Positions 22,584 through 34,028 of a DNA stretch of 64,000 nt are shown here, one piece after another (position 1 is the stretch's first letter; every line of letters begins with the position of its first letter). This DNA comes from Nematopogon swammerdamellus (lineage: Eukaryota > Arthropoda > Insecta > Lepidoptera > Adelidae): positions 9,693,347-9,757,346 of the forward strand of contig OX336355.1 of assembly GCA_946902875.1 (NCBI GenBank). Reading direction: 5' to 3'. The notes beneath the pieces are model-generated. The model saw nothing but the letters and a program-made list of their open reading frames with translations. It made no database searches and was not told the DNA's origin. The position numbers and the translations under genes were made by a program.

Positions 22584-22782
22584 TGACGGTAACGTCTCGA
22601 ACTCGGCGCGGCAGCAGTGAGACAAAAATGTATAAAATACGTTGACGATATAACGTTACCATCTCGCCGGCGAGTGCGAAAGCTGTTCAAATTATGTTTT
22701 CATACATTTTTCTCCCTTCTGCTGCCGTGACGTGGCCGTGACGTTGGCGTCGCGTCGTCGCCGTGCCGTTATTGTCTAGTGC
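22551..22782. mobile_element. MITE with GCACTAGACRAYAACG termini
   Basis: Left GCACTAGACGACAACGACAC; right, reverse complemented, GCACTAGACAATAACGGCAC. GCAGCAGTGAGACAAAAATG and its complement also pair further in. About 230 bp, non-coding. Confidence 0.6.
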
Positions 22783-22959
22783 GCAAGCAACAGAGAGTAG
22801 GAGGACCGAAAGAGTAACTATGTAATCTGTGCCGAAAGCGCTTCTAAGGAATTTTAATTTAAGCTTTGCGACCAGCCGCCATCTAAAAGTGAAAAATTCT
22901 GTTCAGTCCTATTAATTTGGCAAGCTTAGTCACACCATAACTTTCCAGTAAAATCTACG

Positions 22960-23140
22960 CATATAAAATCGTGAAACCGTTCCTAGTTTATGTGTCGTAC
23001 GGCGAAAATATGGAACGGTCTTCCTGTGAGTGTGTATACTACCTACCTGTAACCTGGAGATCTTCAAAAGGCGTGTTAATAAATTAGACATCGACCTTGT
23101 TATCCGCCTTATATAGGAGGCGTGGCATGGCGCCTCTCTG
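22960..23140 (+). pseudogene. Non-LTR retrotransposon RT C-terminal remnant (copy 2)
   Basis: One frame reads FMCRTAKIWNGLPVSVYTTY, followed by a stop. The next bases, ACCTGGAGATCTTCAAAAGG, encode the LEIFKRR end after a frame shift. It is the same family as the copy at 3440. Confidence 0.65.
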
Positions 23141-24293
23141 AATGTGGATTCACGATGAGTGGTGTTATTGGCTGTGTCCTATCTTATTTTGAACTTTTGA
23201 ACACAGCCACCCCGTGCCGGTTGTCCATTAAAAAACATACATATTCAACAACATCTAATTTATTTTCAACATCGAGCGATGATTATAGTTTTGCTGTTCC
23301 ATTTCTGGTTCTTCTCAAACTCAGCAATAGACTTTTCGCGACTCCCTGCCCATAGGGCAGTCTTTCAGACATTTCTTTCGGTTCAGAGGCATGTCCAAAT
23401 AGGTCTAGCAAGCCGCACTTCGTCGGAAGTGCGCGCCCGTTGAATCAATACTGTTATTTCCTTTCGCGGGAGTCGAAGACGACAATATCCGGTCTCGTCT
23501 CACGGCGTTCGTCTCTGCTGTTGCTGGTAGCAAAACAACTTCCTCTCAGAAAGCGCGAATTTAATTAAAATTACCAATCAGAGATCGGACTGTCGAAATA
23601 CGAGCAGGCCGAGGAGTGTACGTTTTGCGTTTAAAAACTGAAAATACATTGTCATATCGGTTGTCAATTTGTTTCTCTAGAATTTCCTGTGAGCATTAAA
23701 TACATTTTCATATGTGGTGGATTATAAAAGGTGCATAGGATGTCTCAAAACCGGCTTTTATTTTGAATTTGGCACAATATTCGGAGTTTCAAATATGGAA
23801 CGCTGAATTTTATGGTTGTTATCAACAAACTTTTAGGTTACATCATGGTGAATTTCGAGTACCATTTAGAAATTGTGGAAATTCACTACTGAAATTGTGA
23901 CAATTTTGAAGAGAAGGCACGAACATGTAGCACGCTTTTCTTCAAAACTCACCATGTGAAATGCTCAATGCGAAAGTTAGCTGATGACAACTACGAAATG
24001 TCAAAGTTTCATATTTAACACAACGAAAATGATTCCAAATTTAAAATGAGAGTTTAATAGTTAATAACATGTCTAGGTATGAATTACTTAGAGTGAGTGA
24101 ATGAAGAAGTTAACTGATATTTTCAAGATGTAATAGGTATAAGCTAGATTAGAGGGGCTTTAGCTTAATCCCTCACTCTGGCTCCCTGATCTATCGCCGG
24201 CCACAAGTCAATCCGGATCGTAAGACCATTTTTAATAAAACGATCAGTTTGATCTGAACCAAGAAAAGGTCCTTCGAGCCGGTATGGTTGCCG
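23141..24293. other. Unassigned, weak inverted repeat
   Basis: TAGGATGTCTCAAAACCGGC near 23738 resembles the termini at 8937 and 9245. The following 300 bp shows imperfect inverted similarity around TTTCAAATATGG and CATATTTAACAC. No gene seen. Confidence 0.35.
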
Positions 24294-24417
24294 ACCTAAC
24301 CTAACCTATTTCAAACCTAACCTAACCTAACCTAACCGAACCTAACCTAACCTAACCTAACCTAACCTAACCTAACCTAACCTAACCTAACCTAACCTAA
24401 CCTAACCTAACCTAACC
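24294..24417. repeat. Interstitial telomeric repeat (CCTAA)n, block 1
   Basis: About 22 units of CCTAA, the insect telomeric repeat TTAGG on the minus strand, with a few substitutions (ATTTC, CCGAA). It ends directly at the 5' truncation of the retroelement. Confidence 0.92.
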
Positions 24418-25247
24418 GGACGTGCGAAGAGCATACCGAGCCCTTCTGACCGTCCCTGCTAACTACTACAGGTCGCAGGCGTGGACTGGGCACTGAGGGA
24501 CTCGCCGGAATGTTGTTTCTGCGGGGAGCCGGACCAGACGGTGGCCCATCTGCTGAACGTCTGCTCTAGATTTGCTGCTCGCAGATCCGACGCTGAGATT
24601 GAGTTCAAAATGAAGCTTGAAACCGAGAACTGGGCAGTCCTCCTGTCCGGCAAAGAATCGGCGAAACGGTTCGCTCGCAGAGTACTGCGTGTATGTCATG
24701 GCTTGGACGGCCAAGGGAAATAAAAATGCCTAGGATGTACGATAGGACGAAGCAAGTAGAGTAGAGTATTTGTATTTGTAGGCCTTTAAACCTTTCTGCT
24801 TTTGTTTTTGTATTTGTAAAATTGTATTTGTGAATTTGTAATCTTTCTGCTTTTGTATTTGTATTTGTAAAATTGTATTTGTGAATCAGTAAACCTTTTT
24901 GCTTTTGTAACTGTATGTGTAAAATTGTACTTATGAATCTGTAAACCTTTTTGTATTTGTATTCGTATTTGTACAATTCTATTGGTGAATCTGTAAACCT
25001 TTATGTTTTTGTATTTGTATTTGTGAATCTGTAAACCTTTTTGTTTTTGTATTTGTATTTGTAAAACTGTATTTGTGAATCTGTAAAATAAACAAAATAA
25101 AATAAAATAAATTGAAGAAGAGAGAAGGAACCTGCATCCTGCTGGAACCAGGATGCAGGAGGGTGCATGGGGGCGAGAAGTATGTGAGCTGTGCAAGGAC
25201 TCGGCCTATATAGCCGAGATGTTTTACTGGAACTGATAAAAAAAAAA
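24418..25247 (+). mobile_element. 5'-truncated telomere-targeting non-LTR element (TRAS/SART-like)
   Basis: Bounded on both sides by (CCTAA)n, ending in a 10-A tail (25238-25247) fused to CCTAA. The first codons read VRRAYRALLTVPANYY then QAWTGH. After a frame slip, DWALRDSPECCFCGEPDQTV and AHLLNVCSRF give a C-x2-C-x7-H-x4-C knuckle as in the C-terminus of R1-clade ORF2. The frame ends at TAA 24721-24723. The 3' UTR holds a TTTGTATTTGTA-type tandem region. TRAS and SART are R1-clade elements that insert only into telomeric repeats. The sense strand running with CCTAA agrees with my recollection of TRAS orientation. Endonuclease and most of RT are missing, so it is dead. Confidence 0.8.
24776..25090 (+). 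repeat. Tandem repeat in the 3' UTR of the TRAS-like element
   Basis: Imperfect 45-65 bp units built from TTTGTATTTGTAAAATTGTA, GTGAATCTGTAAACCTTT and variants, at least five copies. Confidence 0.8.
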
Positions 25248-25477
25248 CCTAATCTAACCTAACCTATTTCTAACCTAACCTAACCCAACCTAACCCAACG
25301 TAACCTAACCTATTTTTAACCTAACCTAACCTAACCTAACCTAACCTTACTTAACCTAACCTAACCTAACCTAACCTATTTCTAACCTAACCAAACCTAA
25401 CCTAACCTATTTCTAACCTAACCTAACCTAACCTATTTCTAACCTAACCAAACCTAACCTAACCTATTTCTAACCTA
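25248..25477. repeat. Interstitial telomeric repeat (CCTAA)n, block 2
   Basis: CCTAA units in the same orientation as block 1, with recurrent CCTATTTCTAA interruptions that make a higher-order repeat of roughly 30-40 bp. Confidence 0.92.
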
Positions 25478-26514
25478 TTATATCTATCTTTACTAGTGTG
25501 AACTTAACTAAACCCACGCGGTCAACTATACAAATAACTTTCACTAGTTCGGACCTGAAAATATTTAACTGCGACGATTTTAACAGAATTTCATATCGAT
25601 ATAGTTAGCTGGCGGCTGTATTACTTCGCTCCACACCACGAGCCAATTTGTAAAGTCTCGCCTCGGATTTGCGCGTACAAATTGAGGGTGACGACCGGCT
25701 GACACCCGCCCGACATATTATATTAGTTTTTTTTTCTGAGCATCAGCCTGCTTAGTCTTATAAAAGCCCTTGCGAAGGCATCTTTCAGGTTTTTGCGAGG
25801 AATTTTCATAATAACGAGAACACTTACATAAATTAAAATGCTTGGCTTGAAATATTTTAGAGGTGGAAAATATTTAGGTAGAAATAATCTTCAAGATTAC
25901 GATTAATAATCGTAAATCTAAACGCGAGATAATATTGCAACGAACTGCCGAGAAAAAAAAAGAGAATATACATATAGCAAGGAATTTTAAAACACAGCTG
26001 AACAAATTAATCACTAGAGAATATCTGCTTTTGGCACCAGAATTATAGTTACGCTACGTTTTGCAGAAAACACTTTGGGGTAGTAAAGATATTTTGATAT
26101 GAAAAGCGGCCAATGCTGTGACACTTAGCGAAAACATATCAGTTGACAAAAGCGTTCTATTCACGTGTTCTAAGAACTTGGAGCAACTATTGTGACATCG
26201 TTCGTGTGAAATTTTTCTTTTGTAGTGAGGCAGATTAATTTGGTCGTGCATGGCGTCAGTGCCTGGGGTAAGGTGGTTGGGGGTAATCCGACCTGTCGCA
26301 CGCTAGGAAAGATAAATTGAAGCGCTGTCAGCGGACAAAACTAAATCGTCTACGAGTGGTACAGATTTTAGTAATTTACAGTCCATAGCGGACAGAGCTG
26401 TATGAAGTGTCGGAGTAAAAGTGCGGACAAATTATTCAGGGGACAATACAAGGAATTAATCGCTCGGTAGATACCACAGAAAATCCTCGTTTATATTCCG
26501 TGGTACATAAATAC
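25478..26514. other. No recognised gene
   Basis: Unassigned spacer. TTGTAAAGTCTCGCCTCGG and GACACCCGCCCGAC mark a slightly GC-richer patch near 25650-25715. Confidence 0.35.
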
Positions 26515-26830
26515 ATACATACCACACACGCTATATACCGACGATCGGTGTAAGCAGAGTAATCGGTGTTGTGCTGCAAGGATTTTGGTAAATTACGGCA
26601 TAGCACTGACCAACACGTTTAGCAAAGTATTAGGACAAGATAACTATCGCGCAGCGAGTAGGGCACGAAGACTTCCCTGCTGCACGACACGGTGCAAGGA
26701 CCGTACTAAGGCGAGAGGTGGCGAACCCGACGCACTTTGGCTCGGCATCATGTCGTTATACCTCAGTAGCTTTTGACGACATGCACGGGGAGAGTTGCAG
26801 TGGGACTATTCCATTATTTACGACAGTATA
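26515..26830 (-). repeat. Family E repeat (copy 1)
   Basis: Shares with 41431-41705 and 60290-60555: GTAATCGGTGTTGTGCTGCA, CACGTTTAGCAAAGTATT, GGCGAGAGGTGGC and a terminal GGGGAGAGTTGCAGTGGGAC. That last block is also the end of family A. Confidence 0.65.
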
Positions 26831-28300
26831 GGAAGATGGTTGCACTGAAGACCTACTTAAGGAAGTTTAACGGCTTAGGAGAAAATGTGCACCTAGTTGC
26901 GACAGGAAGAGAAACAGGAATAATGAACTGACCGTCACGCGTGATGTAGGTGGTGCAGTGTAGCCAAACATGTCATTTCACGTTCCATAAAAATGCAGGT
27001 AAACGCAAGGTTTTTTTTTCATTGATGAAGGTCATATATATACGTATGTACGTGGTACTACGTATTTATATGGCATCTATTGAAGTATAATTTATTTTCT
27101 CTCCACGGTTTGAACCTTCGAGCAATGAAGACGATTTTTATTACCTCCATGGTATACTAACTGAAACAGTAATTGTTTCACAAATTCCTGACTTGTAAAA
27201 TCTGAATCCAGGAAAAATAGAAATACTTTAACTTCCTAAAGTAACAAAAATACTTTTATGTAAGATTTAGATAATACTTACGGAATTAAAATACAATTTA
27301 ACAACGATTATTCTATATGTTTCAATATACCATGTTCAGGCACGTAAAATACACATTCTAAGGCATCTCACTTTACATGTTCACAGGAAAAGGGGGTTAT
27401 TAAAGAGACAATAACGAAAGGAGACAGCTAAATAGGATGATGCAAGTGAACATTATAATGCGTGTAAGTACACTTGGCATATCAACAAGAATATTATGCA
27501 CAGACTTGATCCCTCGGAAGAATCCACAACGCGCCAGCAAGTGGAAAGCATAGAAAGGCATTGAGAAGCAGAATGGTTTATCCAGTAAGATCATGTCCAG
27601 CAATGAGAGGTATGTAGGGGTGAGACGGTACGTTTACAGGTGCACAAAATGTTAGTGCGACACATAAGGGGCACACACATAGGTACTCGACGGCTGAAGA
27701 GAAAGGATAATACGTGAGCGGTGCTGAGGACGATCGAGCAACACAGTTTCAGGCATACACGATTAGATGGAGGCATTTACACAGGACTCGAGTGTCGTCA
27801 ACATACCTCTATCCTTGGCTTTGCTTTAATTTAATCGGCGAGCAGACCCATCTAGCGGTTGAGAGGAATCGATCGAAGGTGAATTTTGGATATCGTTTAT
27901 GTGGAATGTGATTTTTTGAATGGAATGTTAGAGTGAACAACTGTTCACTTGTCGTTGAAGTAGTTTAATTTGAATCTATCTAGCAGAATATTATAGAACT
28001 CAATAAAAAAAAGTCTATGAACCGGCCATTGTTAAAACGATAGAAACCACAATAGAAACGCTTCCAAAGGCGTCACAAGAGCTGGGTCACTGCGGTTTAC
28101 ATCTTACTATTAGGTACATCGGCAGCGACAAATAGACAATAGTAGAAGACAGCGCCTACACTACAGGAATAACGAACAATATCGACAAAGTCTTTTAGGT
28201 AATGAATCAAAGGCACTTGAGGAGTAATGCACAGGTAGCAACTAGTAAGTAGATGCGGAGACTGAGCGAGAGAGGGCGGTGGGTGCGGGCGGCTCGCCCG
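26831..28300. other. 3' flank of the GPCR gene
   Basis: Downstream of the GPCR stop codon on the minus strand. It may hold the 3' UTR, but no AATAAA was seen on the minus strand close to the stop. No repeats shared with the rest of the window were recognised. Confidence 0.35.
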
Positions 28301-28393
28301 CTAGATGTAGGTCTGCTCGCACGAGTTCTGCCTGATCTGTTGTATGCCGTGCATATCGTTGGAGGAATGGTACCGCCGCGTTGATCGAAACCG
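28301..28393 (-). CDS. Dop1R2: Terminal coding exon of an amine GPCR (Dop1R2/DAMB-like)
   Basis: On the minus strand a good acceptor (polypyrimidine CTTCTTATTTTTATTTCAG) precedes a 30-codon frame ending in TAG. The residues run RFRSTRRYHSSNDMHGIQ, then QIRQNSCEQTYI. It starts in phase 0, matching the donor phase of the exon at 54986-55070. Together they give a basic, Ser-rich receptor tail ending in SCEQTYI, which could bind PDZ proteins. From memory this ending is that of insect D1-like dopamine receptor 2 (Dop1R2/DAMB), a Gs- or calcium-coupled receptor of mushroom-body neurons. That name is tentative, because no transmembrane exon is visible to confirm it. Confidence 0.55.
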   Translation of the reverse strand, partial: RFRSTRRYHSSNDMHGIQQIRQNSCEQTYI

Positions 28394-31300
28394 CTGAAAT
28401 AAAAATAAGAAGCAGTTTAATTTTACGCCAAAGAAAACACAGCAACACAGGAAAATATTTGCAGAGAGAACGAGATTAAATCAATTAACACTATAACTCA
28501 CAACTACTTGACAGCAACAAAAATTGTAAACACAAATACGTATGTACAACATATATTAATCGAAATGGACCTTTCCCTTAAGATTGAACACCTAACACGA
28601 AGGACGATAAAGGTGCGTAACTCGTTTCTACCTATCGTATTATCATAATATTATATAATTTCAACACAAATCAACACAGCAGTAAACCCGAGCCAGTAAA
28701 TTTTTTTCACTTCAAACTATTTTCATCCGCAAGCGAAGACCCGAAGTTGGTCGACCCTCAACTTTCCAAACGATTTCGCTCCGAAACAAGCATTTTGTTG
28801 AGTTTCGTCTTCGCGAACTTCATTTGATTGCTTCGAGAAAATCAATCATCGAGATGACAACTCGTTCGGCGCTTGATTTTGACAGAGCAACTTCCGACAA
28901 ATGTTGACCAAACAATAGCGGCAACGCGGACCGACGGGCAACAAGCCCCAGTGGCGCAATCTCATTAGAGCCGCGAAGGTTGACAGTTGACACAGGAGTT
29001 AATAAATCAAACACGAACTTTGTGACTGCGCTGCTGACGTGGCCCGAGGAAGGGTGGACGCTCGCAGGCAACACCAAAGAGAACTCTTCACTGTCTCGAT
29101 GTGTTTCTGTATCAAGTTTGACAGCGCTCGTAATGATTTTTAAGCGACTTCATAAAAAGGAGGCGACGGTTCTCAATTCGTCGGAATCTTTTTTTTTTTA
29201 CGTATGTTCAGTTATAATTGTTTGCCACGTGGACAAATTTCGATGATTCTTTTTTTTATTAGAAAGGTGGTACCTTAGGGGCGGTCCCATATACATTTGG
29301 TCAAGTTTTGATGATAGGATCCATGAGAAAATCATCAAACTCTTAAATTTTCATAAGCATGTGCATGATAAATGCGCGAATAAATGATATACAACGTCAA
29401 CTGATTCCGAGGATTATTTTTATGTGGAAAGGAAGTATTCATGGGTTGAAGTCTGATTTTTATTATGTCTGCAAAGTAAACAGTTATTCAGTTTCACCTT
29501 TCGCCCTTTCCAGTATTCAAAAGGGGGAAATGTCTGAAGGGGTGGACACCACCCCTTCAGACATTTAGAGTTAGGAAAACAATATCTTGAATTTGTAATT
29601 TCTCTTCTGTTTTGAATATATGAGAGATATTATTCAACCTTCAAAAGCGACTGAAAATTACTAAATATGCCTAGTTATGCAATATATGTTTGTAAAAATT
29701 TAATACAATTTGAGATGGGTTTAAGGATGGCGATCGCTAATGGAAACCCGTGTTGCCTCTCGTATCTCCGGCAACGAGTTAGTCTGGGGATACAGAGGGG
29801 CAACGCGGCCGCCATCCTGGGAACCATCCCGGGGACGACGCCCTTGAGGAAATCTATAATTTATAAGTTAGTTTTTAGTTATACATAGTTCTTTAATTAG
29901 TTATATTTGTAGGTAAATTTTATTTGATAGGTACTTATAGTTTATTTAATAATTTTAATTTAATTAATAATTAAATCAGTTAAGTTTTTAATTTATAGTT
30001 AAATTAATATTATCCAATGTACTTGTTTTCTTATCCAATAAATGACACCGTTAATTACATATTTGTTATTGTTATTTGCATATAATAATATGTTTAAGCA
30101 TGATCATTATTATGATATGATGAAACATCCAATGGAATCAATTTGTGAAGGTCAAACGGCCACGAACAGTGTTGAACCCACACAAGTTGTAGAAGAAACA
30201 CAGCGAAGGGAGCAGCAGTTTGTTATCAATAGTTTACCCGTGTAACGGTTGGGAAGTTTATTATTGAGTGGACTAGTTCGCAGCTCGCCGCGACAGATAA
30301 AGCGTACAGCACTAAATCACCCTTGTCGGATAACTAGCAGTGGACTCCGGTCCGGGACGAAGATGAAGAAGCTCGTATATCTTTTTTAATTCCTTATTAA
30401 CTTGTGAGGTTAATGGGGTCACCGGAGAAATATACTAGAGCCAGTTATCTGCGCGGCCGGTCGGATAAACCGTGGAGCGAAATGACCGTAGTTTTGTTGA
30501 TCACCTCTCGTTCGCCTATTAGTTATATAAGTTGTATTAACCGGTTTATAGCTTTGTATATCAGAATTAGATATCTTTCGAATTTGTTGGTTCTTTTGAA
30601 TGAATATTGCTTTTATTGAATCAGATTTTCAGTATTTTTCATAACAATATTTACTTACAAATTGCTCTCATTAAAACCAATTCTGTTGTGAAAAGTAATT
30701 AATTACCCGTTTGTACACATAATATTTTCGATTATGTTTCATATTTCAGTCTCCAGATGATTCAGAATGTGATTTATACAGGGTGCTCCAGTTCGACCGC
30801 ATTTGCTCACTACCACGGGTTAGGTTGTTCAATAAGCTTAAAAAAAGCTCTGCAATTTTTTTTCGAGATACTCGTAATTAAAAGGTCCGATTCCGATGAA
30901 ACGTTCACCACTTTCACCGGAGACGTTTTATTGCCGATAATTCCTGTTAACTATTTGCCGCTGGGCGCGTGTTCCTAATTGTATGTATATTTAATGTGTG
31001 GCAAGGGCGGGCTTATTGCTTTAGGAAATTTCCTGAAGTCAACCCGGTGAACCTACATTTTTACATGGAATCCGAACCATGGAGCAGTGTATGAAGGTAT
31101 ACAGGTAATTTTTTTCCAATCAGAAAAACTCATTGGTACACGCAGGTTGGATTCCAACCTCGGACCACTCGCAAGAGAAACCGACGCCCCGACTACTCGG
31201 CCACCCGCCGCCACATAATTGTGTTAAGTGGTTGCTTGAAAGTATGCCATCTGATATTTGGCCGTTTAGCGCCATCTCACGGCGTCGGTTTGAACCTTCG

Positions 31301-31979
31301 TTGTCTGCAGCGCGTAGCGTTGTAAGCTAACGTTATCGTATTTTCATGCTGTGGGTAGAGGTCGCCACAAGATATAAATCCTTTAATTTTCCGGCGAAAC
31401 GAACTTTATCTGCAAGCCACTTGGTCGTCGGGAGCCAGTTACCCCGCGCCCGCTAGTGTAGTGCTCTTCAGGACATTGTAACGTCAACTCACAAGGCGTT
31501 TACGTGTCATAGAAGTGATCTGTAGCTTAAACGTTTGAAGGACAACATCGTACTGCTAATCAGAAGTGTGAATTGTGACGTACGTGTTTGAAATCTGATT
31601 TTTAATATTTACTGCAAGAACTTGGAAGATCCAAAGGGGATTCACTCAATCAAAAAAAAATCGTATTATTTTGCGTTGTATCGTATTACCCGACATATTT
31701 TTGTTTCTTCTTTTCTTTCTATTAAAACCTACAGATGGCGTCTGTCTGTCGTCGTGTATTTGTTACTATTCAAACGTACGGTATACCACAGCCACTTTCT
31801 AACACCAAAACCTCCCAACCTTACCTAATGGTACAAAACTGTTTGAATTCAAATATCCAATTTATAAGTAGCAAACAAATTGAATTTAGAAAAAAAATTA
31901 ATATTTATTTAGTTAGAAAGATTTAAGGACAAAAAGGACAGGGGTAAGAAATCATCCTATCCGTATTTCACGTACCTAC
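28394..31979. other. Intron part without recognised repeats
   Basis: Contains a GTGGACACCACCCCTTCAGA inverted motif near 29545 and an ACAGGGTGCTCCAGTTCGAC start at 30778 that looks like one terminus of an ACAGGGTG-type element, with no partner found. Moderately GC-rich parts are at 28700-29100 and 31130-31500. No exon was defended. Confidence 0.35.
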
Positions 31980-32720
31980 TAGGGGTCGCAAACCGGGATC
32001 CCGAATCCCGAAAATACCGGGATACCGGACCGAAACGAAAGCTTTAAAATACCGGGATTGAGTTAACAGAAACCGAGATTTTCGGTATTTTCGGTATTTC
32101 ATTATAAATAAGACTAATAACAAATTAAAAAGCCCGCGAAATTCCGCCGCACACGATTCTTTCTGCGAGTAGCCGCGCGGTGGTTGCTATGGCAACGCGG
32201 CTCAGCTATGTGACGCATGTCGCGCGCGACTACACACACACGGCCAGGAGTGAGTGAGACCTACTCCCGACGGCGTACGACACCTGAAAGCCATTGTCGT
32301 GCCTGCTGTTCCTGCGATCCTACAGCTGGTTACTTTTGTAATCATTTGCGCTCAAAATTAAGTGACAAAACACTAGATGCACTGTTATTTTTACGATCTC
32401 ACTATTTAAACGAATTATGATAAGCCGCCAAAGAGCATTTTATGTTTTTGTTAAAGCTGATGGATCTCGTACCTAGCTGATTTAATGCTGTTATAGATAA
32501 ATAAATATTAGGATTTCGGTTTTTATTTGTTTTTAGCTATAAATAAGTAACTCAAGAGTGAGACATTTACGTTTTAATTTCATATTAGGATAAGTCGCCA
32601 CTCGCCAGAGAGTATTTGATGTTTTTGTTAAAGCTGATTACAGTTTTGTTAAAAGAATATTATCCTATATTCATTTTTAAGTTTCCGGATTAACAGTAGG
32701 TTTAAAGACTTGCATAAGTC

Positions 32721-32783
32721 GACGTTTCGCCCGCTACGTCACGGGCTTCATCAGGAACTGCGGGAGTTCCTGGAGCCGACGTC
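32721..32783 (-). ncRNA. Hammerhead-ribozyme-like motif (minus strand)
   Basis: Mirror of the motif at 32858-32920, created by the inverted arms. Minus strand: GACGTC, then CTGATGA, stem II GCCCG/CGGGC, GAAA and CGTC. Confidence 0.35.
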
Positions 32784-32857
32784 TGGTGTCCGTTGTACCA
32801 AACGTCAAACTCAGACGTCAACTTTTGAAAGTTTGACGTCTGGTACAACGGACACCA

Positions 32858-32920
32858 GACGTCGGCTCCAGGAACTCCCGCAGTTCCTGATGAAGCCCGT
32901 GACGTAGCGGGCGAAACGTC
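32858..32920 (+). ncRNA. Hammerhead-ribozyme-like motif (plus strand)
   Basis: GACG pairs with CGTC (helix III), followed by UC at the expected cleavage position. CTGATGA is at 32887-32893, stem II is GCCCG/CGGGC with an 8-base loop, and GAAA is at 32913-32916. All catalytic-core letters are present. Weak point: helix I would begin with only G-C and G-U, and the intervening GGAACT/AGTTCC forms a competing hairpin that would swallow the first C of the core. Confidence 0.4.
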
Positions 32921-33314
32921 GACATAAGTAAGTCTTTAAACCTACTGTTAATCCGGAAACTTAAAAATGAATATAATTAATAACAGTGTAAACTTAAAAA
33001 CATTAGTAATATTATCCTAGTTTAAGTAAGATTTATGTCTGTTTAAAATAACTCGGCAGTGAGTTATTATATTTTCGTAATAGCAGATTGAAGTTTAAAA
33101 TCTAAAATTAATAAAATTGTGATTTTCTTATCATAACACACTTTATTGTTTGACTGGTGACAATTGCCTTACAAAATTAACGATTTCATTTCATATTTTA
33201 AATATTTTTTCTCACAATATCGAAAATACCGAAAATACCGGAATCTCGGTATTATTAAAAAAGTAATACCGAAAACACCGGTATTGGAAAAGGGGTCCGG
33301 TATTGCGACCCCTA

Positions 33315-33767
33315 GTACCTACAGTATTCCGAAACGGGTTAACAAGTAGTCGAAAACTGGCCCGTCATTTCTTGCCATCTGTTTGAATAAAGTAGCGCTG
33401 CTAACGGTACCTGCACCACCGGTACAGTAAACAGACCAATCTCGTAAAGTGTCGTTAAGGGGAGAGCGAGCTTCTAACTCGAGCAAATTGGATCTCACAT
33501 CGAAAGCGGTCGACCCCGTCCGATTTCTTCTCAGCAGCGGTCTGGGTGACGGCGGTGCGACGACGACGGACGCTGTGGGAGTATGCCTCGAACGCTACAG
33601 AGGTACTAGGAAACGCTAATTCCAGTAATATTGTGGCTTAGTGCGTTTTGAAGTCTATCAAAACTAAGAACCGCACACACAAATATGTTTCCCCAGTTTG
33701 GCTCAGATACTGGACGCAGTAAAAAATACCGATCTGTCCTAAGTTGAAGAGTCATTCCCCTTCCCCA
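33315..33767. other. Unassigned, GC-rich patch
   Basis: 33430-33600 is GC-richer (GACGGCGGTGCGACGACGAC near 33548) and ends CTACAGAG|GTACTAGG, donor-like. It has no coding frame, so at most a non-coding exon. Confidence 0.2.
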
Positions 33768-33984
33768 TCCTTACCTATAATAAAATCCAACGTCTGCTTT
33801 CTGTCTGAGTGTCTGTCTGTCCGCTTATAACTCGAGAACCACTGAACCGATTTTAATAAAACAAAATTCTACGGATAGCTTGATTCTTCCCATCAACTAT
33901 AGGCTACTTACTATCACGCTAAATAGCTTAAGAGGTTAGCAGTGAAGTGAAATATGAGAGCGGGCGGAGCCGCGGGCACAGCTT
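33768..33984 (+). mobile_element. Lep1-like Helitron, short
   Basis: 5' TCCTTACCTATAATAAAATC, internal TGTCTGTCCGCTTATAACTC and AACCACTGAACCGATTTTAA, 3' GCGGAGCCGCGGGCACAGCT. The CTAG terminus is mutated to CTTG. Confidence 0.65.
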
Positions 33985-34028
33985 GTTTAAAATATTTTGC
34001 AAATAGACGAATTAGAACACGAATTTTT

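Larger units (their letters stand above)
32666..32975. mobile_element. Nested snap-back element with hammerhead-like cores
   Basis: TATATTCATTTTTAAGTTTC at the left pairs with its complement at the right. Arms of about 135-140 bp pair almost perfectly through AACAGTAGGTTTAAAGACTT, CGACGTTTCGCCCGCTACGT and GGAACTGCGGGAGTTCC, around a short loop at GTCAACTTTTGAAAG. Both arms carry the CTGATGA ... GAAA arrangement (see the ribozyme entries). Confidence 0.85.
31980..33314. mobile_element. Non-autonomous hAT-like element with 8-bp target duplication
   Basis: Ends are TAGGGGTCGCAAACCGG and, reverse complemented, TAGGGGTCGCAATACCGG. The 8-bp direct repeat GTACCTAC flanks it exactly at 31972-31979 and 33315-33322, which is the hAT superfamily hallmark. 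Subterminal regions are full of AAATACCG motifs at both ends. There is no transposase ORF. At 1335 bp it is inflated by a nested snap-back at 32666. Confidence 0.85.

Noticed and set aside
24605..25196. Lys/Tyr-rich minus-strand open frames
   Set aside because: Antisense of the TTTGTATTTGTA tandem repeat in the TRAS-like 3' UTR.
24294..25477. Chromosome end
   Set aside because: Unique sequence and genes continue on both sides, so the telomeric repeats are interstitial in this assembly.
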